From DATKSS01 sp035533335 (GTDB lineage: Bacteria > Chloroflexota > Dormibacteria > Dormibacterales > Dormibacteraceae), in NCBI GenBank assembly GCA_035533335.1, contig DATLUC010000056.1:1-36496 (forward strand): 36,496 bases of DNA. The letters are read 5' to 3'. Below are positions 8,229 through 16,191 of this stretch, piece by piece. Below the pieces are notes generated by a model. It was not told the origin of the DNA and made no database searches. It worked only from the letters and a program-made list of their open reading frames with translations. A program made the translations under genes and the position numbers. Numbering within the stretch: the stretch's first letter is position 1; every line of letters begins with the position of its first letter.

Positions 8229-9692
8229 ATGTGCGGGGTATTCGGGATCTGCGCGAAGCACGGGGTTGACGTCGCCAACCTCACTTACTTCGGCCTTTTC
8301 GCGCTGCAGCATCGCGGGCAGGAGTCGGCCGGCATCGCCGTGTCGGACGGCGCCTCCGTCCGCGTCCATCGCGGCATGGGCCTGGTCGCGCAGGTGTTCT
8401 CTGCCGCGCAAGTGCAGGACATGGGCGAGGGCTCGATCCTGGCACTCGGTCACACCCGTTACTCGACAACCGGGTCGAGCCGCGTCGAGAACGCGCATCC
8501 TCTGCCCTTCCACCATCCGACGCTCGGGCCCGGCGCGATCGCCCACAACGGCAACCTGTTGAACGCTGGGGCGCTGCGAGCGCAGCTCGAGGAGGAGGGT
8601 GCGACGTTCGACACCGCCCTCGACACCGAGGTCATGGCGCGCTTGATCGAGCACACGCATGGCAAGACCTGGGAAGAGGTGGTCAGGCGCTCGTTCGCAA
8701 GGGTGGTCGGGGCTTACTCCTGCGGGATCATCACGCCGAACCAGCTGATCGCGCTACGCGACCCGTACGGCTTCAGGCCCCTCTGCATCGGCTTCATCCC
8801 GCTGCCCGGCCAGCCGGCGCACGTGATCGCGTCGGAGACCTGCGCCCTCGACACCGTCCACGCCAACTTCGTACGCGAGGTGCAGCCGGGCGAGATGGTC
8901 TTGATGGACGAGCACGGCGTGAACAGTGTCATGTTCCAGACCTCCAGCAAACACGCCATGTGCGTCTTCGAGTTCATCTATTTCGCACGTCCCGACTCGA
9001 TCCTCAAGAACTGCGAGCTCGAGGACGCGCGGATACGCATGGGTCATGAGCTGGCCAAGGAGGCGCCGGTCGAGGCCGACATGGTGGTCGCGTTCCCCGA
9101 CTCCGGCACGCCCGCGGCGATCGGGTACGCGGAAGCCGCCGGCATCCCGTTTCGTGAGGCGCTGATGAAGAGCCGCTACATCAACCGGACCTTCATCCAG
9201 CCCGACCAATCGCTCCGCGAGGCAGGCGTGATGCTGAAGCTGAACCCGCTGCCGCGCTCGATCAGGGGCAAAAGGGTGATCGCCGTCGACGATTCGATCG
9301 TGCGCGGCACCACGTCGCAACGCATCATCGAGCGCCTCCGCTCCGCGGGAGCGCGCGAGATACACATGCGGATCTCCAGCCCGCCGATGCGCTTCCCGTG
9401 CTTCATGGGCGTCGACATCGGTTCGACCAAGGAGCTCATCGCCTCCGGCCGCAGCGTGGAGGAGGTGAGGGCGAAGATCGGCGCCGACAGTCTTGCGTAC
9501 CTGTCCATCCCGGGCCTGATGCGCGCCATCGGCCGCGGCACGGCGGGTGAGTTCTGCCGCGCCTGCTTCGACGGCTCGTACCCCGTCCCCGTGCCCCAGC
9601 AGCTCGAGATGGACAAGATGCAGTTCGAGCTTCCGCTCAAATCGGACCACGTGCCAGGGCCGCCCTCGCCGCAGCTGGTCCGGCCCAGCTGA
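8229..9692 (+). CDS. purF: Amidophosphoribosyltransferase (glutamine PRPP amidotransferase)
   Basis: PurF makes phosphoribosylamine from PRPP and glutamine, the committed step of purine synthesis. The 487-residue protein has an N-terminal Ntn glutaminase domain starting M1-C2-GVFGI, so methionine removal alone would expose the nucleophile Cys2. The phosphoribosyltransferase domain has the PRPP loop VIAVDDSIVRGTT at about 350-362. Four cysteines, C245 (MCVFEF), C391 (RFPCFMG), C443 and C446 (EFCRAC), match the [4Fe-4S] ligand pattern of Bacillus-type PurF. The ATG follows the purL stop directly, and the TGA overlaps the purM ATG. Confidence 0.97.
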   Translation: MCGVFGICAKHGVDVANLTYFGLFALQHRGQESAGIAVSDGASVRVHRGMGLVAQVFSAAQVQDMGEGSILALGHTRYSTTGSSRVENAHPLPFHHPTLGPGAIAHNGNLLNAGALRAQLEEEGATFDTALDTEVMARLIEHTHGKTWEEVVRRSFARVVGAYSCGIITPNQLIALRDPYGFRPLCIGFIPLPGQPAHVIASETCALDTVHANFVREVQPGEMVLMDEHGVNSVMFQTSSKHAMCVFEFIYFARPDSILKNCELEDARIRMGHELAKEAPVEADMVVAFPDSGTPAAIGYAEAAGIPFREALMKSRYINRTFIQPDQSLREAGVMLKLNPLPRSIRGKRVIAVDDSIVRGTTSQRIIERLRSAGAREIHMRISSPPMRFPCFMGVDIGSTKELIASGRSVEEVRAKIGADSLAYLSIPGLMRAIGRGTAGEFCRACFDGSYPVPVPQQLEMDKMQFELPLKSDHVPGPPSPQLVRPS

Positions 9693-10672
9693 TGCCTAAC
9701 GAGGGGATGTCGTACGCCGCGGCCGGCGTCGACATCGAGGCTTACGAGCGGGCGCTGGAGCGGGTCAAGCCGATGATCGCGGCCACCCACGGCGAGAACG
9801 TGGCGGTTGGCGTCGGGCCCTTTGCGGGCCTGTTCGCGCTGGCGGACGGCAGTCATCTCGCGGCAAGCGCAGACGGCGTGGGCACGAAGATCAAGGTCGC
9901 GATCGCGGCCGAGTCGCACCGCGGGATCGGCGTTGACATCGTCAACCACTGCGTCAACGACATCGCGACGGCCGGCGCCCGCCCCCTCTTCTTCCTCGAC
10001 TACTTCGCAACCGGACGCCTGGACCCCGACGTCTTCACGCAGCTCGTCGAAGGCATGACCGCCGCCTGCCGTGAGGCGGGCTGCGCGCTCCTCGGCGGTG
10101 AGACGGCCGAGATGCCCGGCGTCTATGCGCTCGGCGATTACGACCTGGCCGGCTTCATCGTCGGCCTGGTCGAGCCCGACCGGCGACCCGACCTCGCCAC
10201 GATCAAGGCGGGCGACGTCCTGGTCGGACTGCCGTCGAGCGGCCTGCACACCAACGGGTACTCGCTCGTCCGCAAGGTGTTCGAGGACGTTCCCCTCGGG
10301 GAGCCATTCGAGCGCTCCGGCACCTCCCTCGGCGCCGTGCTGCTCGAGCCCCACCGCTCCTACCTCAAAGACCTCGCCAGCATCCGTTGGAAGAGCGCTG
10401 CTCACATCACCGGCGGCGGCATCCTGGGCAACGTGCCGCGGTGCCTGCCCGACGGCCTTGGCGTGCGCCTCCAGAAGCGCTCGTGGGAGGTGCCGCCCAT
10501 CTTCGAGGCGATCCGCAAGCGCGGGCGGGTCGCCGACGACGAGATGTACGGCACATTCAACATGGGGCTGGGGATGATCCTGGTCGTCGAACCCGAGGAC
10601 GTGCCGCAAGGCGCACTCGTGGTGGGCGAGGTCGTGCGCCAGGCCGGCCCCGACCGCGTGGTCATCGCTTAG
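9692..10672 (+). CDS. purM: Phosphoribosylformylglycinamidine cyclo-ligase (AIR synthetase)
   Basis: PurM closes the imidazole ring, converting FGAM to AIR with ATP. The 326-residue length is close to the family norm. Typical motifs are SYAAAGVDIEAYERAL at the start, SADGVGTKIKVA, GIGVDIVNHCVNDIATAGA, GGETAEMPGVY and the C-terminal HITGGGILGNVPRCLP. The ATG at 9692 overlaps the purF stop (TGATG), so the two genes are probably translationally coupled. Seven bases separate it from purN. Confidence 0.97.
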   Translation: MPNEGMSYAAAGVDIEAYERALERVKPMIAATHGENVAVGVGPFAGLFALADGSHLAASADGVGTKIKVAIAAESHRGIGVDIVNHCVNDIATAGARPLFFLDYFATGRLDPDVFTQLVEGMTAACREAGCALLGGETAEMPGVYALGDYDLAGFIVGLVEPDRRPDLATIKAGDVLVGLPSSGLHTNGYSLVRKVFEDVPLGEPFERSGTSLGAVLLEPHRSYLKDLASIRWKSAAHITGGGILGNVPRCLPDGLGVRLQKRSWEVPPIFEAIRKRGRVADDEMYGTFNMGLGMILVVEPEDVPQGALVVGEVVRQAGPDRVVIA

Positions 10673-10679
10673 GTCGGCC

Positions 10680-11258
10680 GTGACCCTCAAGCTGGGCGTC
10701 GCGGTCTCGGGCCGTGGCTCCAACCTGCGCAACCTCGTCGAGCGCGGCTTCAACGTCGTGGCGGTCGCGACCAACCGGCCGTCGTGCGGTGGCGCATCGT
10801 TCGCGCGCGAGCGTGGCATCCCGCTGGGTGAGCTGTCGCAGAGGGGCTTCCAATCCACCGAGGATCGAGACGTCGCCATGCGAGACTTCTTTCAGGGCCA
10901 CGGGGTCGAGCTGATCATCGACGCGGGCTACGACCGCGTGCACACCGCGCCTTTGCTCAACGCGTTCGACGGCCGCATCATCAACGTGCACCCATCGCTG
11001 CTGCCGAACTTTGCGGGTGGAATGGACGCCGTCGAGCGTGCGCTCGACAGCGGCTTGAAGTTCACGGGCGCGACAGTCCACCTGGTCACCGCAGACCTCG
11101 ACGCTGGGCCGATCCTCGTCCAGGACGCGGTTCCGATCCTGGAAGGCGATACGGTTGAATCCCTTCGGCTCCGTGTCCACGAAGCCGAACATCGAATCCT
11201 GCCGCAGGCGATTCTTTTGATGGAGGCGCGACTTGCCAAGAGCTCTGCTGTCAGTTAG
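10680..11258 (+). CDS. purN: Phosphoribosylglycinamide formyltransferase
   Basis: PurN transfers a formyl group from 10-formyltetrahydrofolate to GAR. The 192-residue protein starts from GTG with LKLGVAVSGRGSNLRNL, the phosphate-binding N-terminus of the family. The catalytic trio is visible as N102 and H104 (INVHPSLLP) and D141 (DLDAGPIL). The C-terminal HEAEHRILPQAI helix is also family-like. Its end overlaps the start of purH by 26 bases. No purT or purD is present in the window. Confidence 0.96.
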   Translation: MTLKLGVAVSGRGSNLRNLVERGFNVVAVATNRPSCGGASFARERGIPLGELSQRGFQSTEDRDVAMRDFFQGHGVELIIDAGYDRVHTAPLLNAFDGRIINVHPSLLPNFAGGMDAVERALDSGLKFTGATVHLVTADLDAGPILVQDAVPILEGDTVESLRLRVHEAEHRILPQAILLMEARLAKSSAVS

Positions 11259-12759
11259 CGACAAGACCGGCCTCAGCGGTTTTGCGCGTGGCCTGCAGCG
11301 GCTGGGCTTCGAGCTCTACGCCACCGGAAGCACGTTGAAGGCCATCCAGGACGCCGCCGTCGACGCGCACGCCGTGAGCGACCTCACCGGCTTCCCCGAG
11401 ATGATGGACGGCCGCATCAAGACGCTGCATCCCGGCGTTCACGCCGGCATCCTGGCGCGGCGCGACAAGCCCGAGCACATGGAAGCCCTGACGGCACATG
11501 GGCTGCGCGAGATCGACCTCGTCTGCTGCAACCTTTACCCGTTCGTCGAGACCGTGACTCGTCCGGAGGCGACTTTCGAGGAGGCGGTCGAGCAGATCGA
11601 CATCGGCGGCCCCGCCATGATCCGCGCCGCGGCCAAGAACCACGAGTCGGTGCTGGTGGTCGTGCGCCCCGAGCGCTACTCGGAGCTGCTGGGCGCGCTC
11701 CACGAAGGCACGGTCGACCCGCTCACGCGCCGTCGCCTCGCTGCGGAGGCTTACGCCCACACCGCCGCCTACGACGCCTGGATCGCGGCCTACATGCGTT
11801 CGCCTGACCCGGACGCCTTTCCTCCGGAGATCTCCTTCGCGGGGCTGCTGACCCAGTCCTTGAAGTACGGCGAGAACGAGCACCAGAAAGCCGCTTTCTA
11901 CCGGTTCGGCCCCGATCCCGGAGGCCTGGGTGGGGCGCAGCAGGTGCAGGGTGGCGACATGGGCTTCAACAACATCCAGGACGCCTCGGCGGCCCTCCAG
12001 CTGGTTTCTGACTACGAGCAGCCGGCGGCGGCGATCGTCAAGCACATGAACCCGTGCGGCCTCGCGGTCGCTGGGGAGATCTCGACCGCGTATCTGCGCG
12101 CTTACGACTGCGATCGCATATCGGCGTTCGGGGGGATCGTCGCCGTCAACCGCCCTCTCGATCGCCGCACCGCGGAGCACATCGTCCAGATCGTGACCCA
12201 CGTCGTGATCGCGCCCGAGGTGCTCGATGAGGCGAAGGACGTGCTGGCGCGCCGCAAGAACATGATCGTGCTGGCCGCGCGCCCCGCCGGAGCCGGGCTC
12301 TTCGACTACGACGTCCGCTCGGTGCCGGGCGGCTTCCTGGTCCAGGAGTGGGACCGCAAGGGTTTCGACCGCAACGAGGCCAGGGTCGTGACGCGCCGCG
12401 AGCCGACCGAGGTGGAGTGGGAGCAGCTCGGCTTCGCCTGGGCCGCCGTGAAGCATGTGAAATCGAACGCCATCGTCCTGTTCAAGGGCGGCGCGGCCGT
12501 AGGAGTGGGCGCGGGGCAGATGTCACGCGTCGAGGCGGTCCAGATCGCGGTGCGGCGAGCCGGAGAGCGGGCGCAGGGATCGGTCATGGCGTCGGATGCG
12601 TTCTTTCCGTTTCCTGACGGCCTGGAGGAGGGCATCCGCGCCGGTGTGACCGCCGCCATCCAGCCCGGCGGGTCGTTGAAGGACTCCGACGTGATCGCCG
12701 CCGCGGACGCGGCCGGGATCGCGATGGTGGTGACCGGCCGGCGCCACTTCAAGCACTAG
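11233..12759 (+). CDS. purH: Bifunctional AICAR formyltransferase / IMP cyclohydrolase
   Basis: PurH performs the last two steps to IMP, formylation of AICAR and ring closure. The 508-residue protein has the N-terminal cyclohydrolase (MGS-like) domain, with LLSVSDKTGL, YATGSTLKAI and GRIKTLHPGVHAGIL. The C-terminal transformylase domain has LKYGENEHQKAAFYR and the catalytic pair K270-H271 in IVKHMNPCG. The TTG start at 11233 lies inside purN (26-base overlap) and gives the family N-terminus MPRALLSVSDK. It is the last enzyme gene of the purine operon. Confidence 0.97.
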   Translation: MPRALLSVSDKTGLSGFARGLQRLGFELYATGSTLKAIQDAAVDAHAVSDLTGFPEMMDGRIKTLHPGVHAGILARRDKPEHMEALTAHGLREIDLVCCNLYPFVETVTRPEATFEEAVEQIDIGGPAMIRAAAKNHESVLVVVRPERYSELLGALHEGTVDPLTRRRLAAEAYAHTAAYDAWIAAYMRSPDPDAFPPEISFAGLLTQSLKYGENEHQKAAFYRFGPDPGGLGGAQQVQGGDMGFNNIQDASAALQLVSDYEQPAAAIVKHMNPCGLAVAGEISTAYLRAYDCDRISAFGGIVAVNRPLDRRTAEHIVQIVTHVVIAPEVLDEAKDVLARRKNMIVLAARPAGAGLFDYDVRSVPGGFLVQEWDRKGFDRNEARVVTRREPTEVEWEQLGFAWAAVKHVKSNAIVLFKGGAAVGVGAGQMSRVEAVQIAVRRAGERAQGSVMASDAFFPFPDGLEEGIRAGVTAAIQPGGSLKDSDVIAAADAAGIAMVVTGRRHFKH

Positions 12760-12800
12760 CGGTGGGCGAGGGATTCGCGGGCGAACGTCCTGAGCATCAC

Positions 12801-12941
12801 ATGAAGAAGACGAGCGCCGCCAATCCTCGCGTCACATGCGGTTCGTGCAGGAAGTTTGACGGCACCGCCTGGTGCCGTCACTGGAACTTCCACACCACGG
12901 CGGAATCGCCGCCGTGCCGCTTCTACTCGAAGCGCGACTAG
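12801..12941 (+). CDS. Small four-cysteine protein (46 aa)
   Basis: This short reading frame begins at ATG 12801, 41 bases after purH. It encodes a basic 46-residue protein with the pattern C13-x2-C16-x8-C25-x13-C39, in motifs VTCGSCRKFDG, TAWCRHWNF and SPPCRFYSKRD. The spacing recalls tiny CxxC...WC...C proteins that may bind zinc or an iron-sulfur cluster. Its TAG overlaps the stop of the convergent exporter gene. Codon usage matches its neighbours, and the clean cysteine pattern argues for a real gene. Co-transcription with the purine operon is plausible but not shown, and no strong Shine-Dalgarno is visible. Confidence 0.7.
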   Translation: MKKTSAANPRVTCGSCRKFDGTAWCRHWNFHTTAESPPCRFYSKRD

Positions 12942-14407
12942 GCGGCTTCCGCCTCGGTTCGTGCTTCGTATTCGATCCTTGCGACTTCGCGTCGCTCACC
13001 GCCGCCGCCCAGCGGGCGCAGGGTCACGAGCACCACGACCAGGCCGGCCAACACACACGTGGCCGCGAGCAGGAACGCGAGCTGATAGCCGCCGGTCATC
13101 GCGTTGGGCAGCGAGTCGCCCTGCGCCAGGAGCGCTTTTGCGTGCGCTGTCGAGATGGTGCCGAGGACCGCGAGCCCGACGGCAGCTCCCACCTGCATCA
13201 CGACGTTGCCGAAGCCCGAGGCCAGGCCGGCGTCTGCCGCCGGAACCTGCGACATGGAAATCGTCAGCAGCGGCATGAATGCCATTCCCCCGCCCAACCC
13301 GAACAGCAGATAGGCGGCGAAGATTCGCGGAAAGTAGGCCGACTGCGCGTCCGCGCCGGCGAGCAACAGGAGAGCGCAGCTGATCGTGACCAGGCCCGCG
13401 ATCGCAAGGTTGCGCGGACCAAACCGTGCCATCAGCTTCGCGGTGCTGCCGAGGGACAGCGTGGCCAACGTCAGCGTGAAGGGCAGGAACGCAAGGCCGG
13501 TGCCAAATGCGCTGAAGCCCCTGATGTGCTGGAGGTACAGGGCACCCATGAAGAAGTTCGTGAACATGCCCGTGAACAGGAGCGCGCGCGTCACGGTGGC
13601 TCCGGTGAGGGAGCGCAGCCGCAGGATGCGCAGCGGCATGATCGGATTTCGCAAACGCGACTCCAGCACGACGAAGGCGATGAGCAGAGCGATCGCTGCG
13701 CCGCCAAATCCGAGCGTGTGTGCCGAGGTCCAGCCGTAGCCGGCCGCCGTCACGATGGCGTAGACGCCCAGCATCAGGGCGGCGGTGATCAGCATCGCTC
13801 CTGCGATGTCGACGCCATGGCGCAATCCGAGGCCGCGGTTCTCACCGACGAGCCAAGCGCCCATGAGAAGGGTGACGATGCCGATGGGCACGTTGATGAA
13901 GAAGATCCAGTGCCAGTTGACCCATTGCGTGAGCACCCCGCCCGCAAGCAGTCCGAGCGAGCCGCCGCCTGCGATTACGAAGGTAAAGACGCCCATGGCC
14001 TGCGCGCGTTCGGCGGGCCGCGGAAACTCGGTGACGATGATGGCGAGGATGACCCCGGCCGAAAGCGAGCCGCCGAACCCCTGGAGGAAGCGCGCGGCGA
14101 TGAGCTGCCCGGCACCATGGGACAGACCGCTGGCCACCGAGGCGAGAGTGAAGACGAGGACGCCCGCGAGGAAGACCTTCCTGCGGCCGATGAGATCGCC
14201 CACGCGACCCGCCACGAGGAGGAAGCTCCCGTAGGCGATCAGGTAACCGTTGACCACCCAGGTCAGGTCGGCCTGCGAGAAAGCGAGGTCGTGCTGGATG
14301 GACGGCAGGGCCACGTTCACGATCGTGGAGTCGAGCACGATCATGAGCTGGCCGAAGCAGACCACCACCAGGGCGGCCCAGCGGCGAAAGTTTGATCCTG
14401 AATTCAT
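12938..14407 (-). CDS. DHA2-family (EmrB/QacA-like) multidrug MFS exporter
   Basis: This 489-residue inner-membrane protein should have 14 transmembrane segments and drive proton-coupled drug efflux. MFS motif D1 is seen as LDSTIVNVALPSI in TM1 and motif A as GRVGDLIGRRKVF between TM2 and TM3. The antiporter motif C is seen as GGGSLGLLAGGVLTQ in TM5. GGAGAAG precedes the ATG at a good distance. It is divergent from a MarR regulator, with a palindrome in the shared promoter region, which suggests repression relieved by a substrate. The substrate is unknown. Confidence 0.93.
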   Translation of the reverse strand: MNSGSNFRRWAALVVVCFGQLMIVLDSTIVNVALPSIQHDLAFSQADLTWVVNGYLIAYGSFLLVAGRVGDLIGRRKVFLAGVLVFTLASVASGLSHGAGQLIAARFLQGFGGSLSAGVILAIIVTEFPRPAERAQAMGVFTFVIAGGGSLGLLAGGVLTQWVNWHWIFFINVPIGIVTLLMGAWLVGENRGLGLRHGVDIAGAMLITAALMLGVYAIVTAAGYGWTSAHTLGFGGAAIALLIAFVVLESRLRNPIMPLRILRLRSLTGATVTRALLFTGMFTNFFMGALYLQHIRGFSAFGTGLAFLPFTLTLATLSLGSTAKLMARFGPRNLAIAGLVTISCALLLLAGADAQSAYFPRIFAAYLLFGLGGGMAFMPLLTISMSQVPAADAGLASGFGNVVMQVGAAVGLAVLGTISTAHAKALLAQGDSLPNAMTGGYQLAFLLAATCVLAGLVVVLVTLRPLGGGGERREVARIEYEARTEAEAA

Positions 14408-14458
14408 ATGACTTCTCCCATGAACACGGCTAGTGGGACGATCACTATAACAGGATCA

Positions 14459-14485
14459 TGATAATCCCTATTTCATGGATTATCG
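14459..14485. promoter_or_regulatory. Palindromic candidate operator between exporter and marR
   Basis: Inverted arms GATAATCC (14460-14467) and GGATTATC (14477-14484) are separated by nine bases, in the only AT-rich stretch of the divergent promoter region (14408-14521). The size fits a dimeric winged-helix MarR regulator. A 10-bp direct repeat, aggatcatga, also occurs at 14452-14461 and over the marR start at 14516-14525. A TATAGT on the minus strand (14448-14443) could be the exporter -10. Confidence 0.55.
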
Positions 14486-14521
14486 ACCAAGATGGGATAG
14501 TTATGGTTCAGTGGTAGGATC

Positions 14522-14977
14522 ATGAACGTGAGGATTGACGGGAAGCACAGCGAGCCGGGATTGGTATCGATGTTCAGCCAGCTGTCCAAGGCTCTCAACC
14601 GTCGGGCCTCGGAGGAGCTTCTCGGGATGCGGCTGAAGCCTTATATGGCGCTTGGCTACATCAGGGACCACCCGGGCGCGACCCAGCAGGAGCTGGAGAG
14701 CGTGCTCTTCATGGACGCGAACGGCGTGGTGCTCCTGCTCAACGAGCTCGAGGCGGCGCACCATTCGATCCGCAGGCGAGACCCCCAGGATCGCCGCAGG
14801 CACATCGTCGAGGTGACGGCCGCCGGCCGCCACGCCCTCGAGAAGGCGGACAAAGCGCGCGAGAGCCTGGAAGGCGAGATGCTGTCCGGGCTCACGGCGG
14901 AGGAGCGCGCGACGCTTCGCAGCCTGGTCGCTCGGGTCCTGGACCGCCTGTCGCAGCCGGCGGAGGCTCGGGTCTAG
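14522..14977 (+). CDS. MarR-family transcriptional regulator
   Basis: This 151-residue protein has a MarR winged helix-turn-helix. Helices of the DNA-binding domain appear around GATQQELESVLFMDANGVVLLLNELE. The wing is RRDPQDRRRHIVEVTAAGRHAL, where the DxRxxxV/LT pattern is characteristic of the family. N- and C-terminal helices would form the dimer interface. It is divergent from a drug exporter and ends four bases before the convergent hydrolase gene. It probably represses the exporter and itself through the palindrome at 14459-14485. GTG at 14528 is an alternative start with better Shine-Dalgarno spacing (AGGA). Confidence 0.9.
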   Translation: MNVRIDGKHSEPGLVSMFSQLSKALNRRASEELLGMRLKPYMALGYIRDHPGATQQELESVLFMDANGVVLLLNELEAAHHSIRRRDPQDRRRHIVEVTAAGRHALEKADKARESLEGEMLSGLTAEERATLRSLVARVLDRLSQPAEARV

Positions 14978-14981
14978 CCTC

Positions 14982-16181
14982 TTACTCGATCGCGGAGTAC
15001 GCCTGGTTCCAGAAATCGGCGAACACCGGCGGCGGGGTCGGCGATTCCCACAGCTTCGAGGTCAGCAGGATCGTGATCATCTCCTCGCGCGGGTCGGACT
15101 CCCACATCGAGCCCAGGCCGCCGTTCCAGCCGTAGCTCCCCACCGAGGCGAGCCCCGTTCGCTCGGTAACGATGTACAGGCAGAAGCCCCAACCATGGTC
15201 GTCGAAGAAGCCCGCGCCGAACCCGGAGGCCGATTTCTGCGCCGCGGTCAGCTGGTCCGTGGTCATCAGCTCGATCGACGGTCTCGACAGGAGGCGGGTC
15301 TTGCCGTGCCGGCCCTGGCTCATCAGCATCTGGGCGAACGCGTGGTAGTCGTCCACGGTCGAGGCGAGGCCGGCCGCGCCGTTCGGAAACGCCGGCGGAC
15401 GGCTCCAGTCGCTCGCGTGCGCCGCATCGAAGACGTCGAGGATGCCCGTCTGCGGGTTGCGCATGTAGCTCGTGGTGAGTCGCTCGATGCTCGCGGCTGG
15501 AACCACGAATCCCGTGTCCTTCATCCCGAGCGGATCGAAGAGTCGTTCCTTCAGGAAGGCGTCAAATGGACGGCCGGACGCCCGGGCGACCAGGACGCTC
15601 AGGATCTCAGCGCCCGTGTTGTACAGCCACCGCTCGCCCGGCTGGTACATGAGAGGAAGGGCGCGGAGGCGGCGCATGTATTCGTCCGGCGAGGGCAGGT
15701 GCGAAGGCAGTGGCGGGCCAGGCGCCCAGCCTTGCTCCGCGATCGCGTGGTGGATCGGGTAGAGCTCGGGGGTGAACAGGTAGCCGATGCCGAGCCTGAA
15801 CGTGAGCAGGTCGCGCAGGGTGATGGGGCGATTCGCCGCGACTGTTTCATCCAGCGGCCCTGCCACATCTTTGAGAACCCTTCGGTCCGCCAGCTCTGGC
15901 AGGAGCCGGTCGACGGGCTCGTCCAGCCGCAAAAGGCCGTCCTCGACCAGGATCATGGCGGCGGCGGCGGTGACCGGCTTGGTCATCGAAGCGATGCGGA
16001 AGATCGAATCCCGCCCGATCGGATGGCCGCCGACCGACAGCGCCCCCAGCGCCTCGACGTGGACCTCTGCACGCCGGGCCACCATGCCGACAAGACCTGG
16101 CATCTCTCCGCTTTCGACGTAACGAGCCAGGACTCTGCGCATGCGCGCCAGGCGTTGTGGGGACAGCCCCGCGCCGCTCAA
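14982..16181 (-). CDS. Serine beta-lactamase-fold hydrolase (class C/esterase type)
   Basis: This 399-residue protein belongs to the beta-lactamase/penicillin-binding-protein-like family (PF00144), whose members include esterases, peptidases and lactamases. The nucleophile motif SxxK is S65-M-T-K68 (FRIASMTKP), and the second motif tyrosine is Y187 (GERWLYNTGAE). A late glycine-rich GSYGWNGGLGS stretch replaces the KTG strand. No signal peptide is seen, so it is probably cytoplasmic, which argues against a role as a secreted resistance lactamase. The TTG start at 16181 lies ten bases after the thiolase stop. An internal ATG at 16142 is an alternative start. It is probably co-transcribed with the thiolase. 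Confidence 0.88.
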   Translation of the reverse strand: MSGAGLSPQRLARMRRVLARYVESGEMPGLVGMVARRAEVHVEALGALSVGGHPIGRDSIFRIASMTKPVTAAAAMILVEDGLLRLDEPVDRLLPELADRRVLKDVAGPLDETVAANRPITLRDLLTFRLGIGYLFTPELYPIHHAIAEQGWAPGPPLPSHLPSPDEYMRRLRALPLMYQPGERWLYNTGAEILSVLVARASGRPFDAFLKERLFDPLGMKDTGFVVPAASIERLTTSYMRNPQTGILDVFDAAHASDWSRPPAFPNGAAGLASTVDDYHAFAQMLMSQGRHGKTRLLSRPSIELMTTDQLTAAQKSASGFGAGFFDDHGWGFCLYIVTERTGLASVGSYGWNGGLGSMWESDPREEMITILLTSKLWESPTPPPVFADFWNQAYSAIE

Positions 16182-16191
16182 CGAGGTGAGG

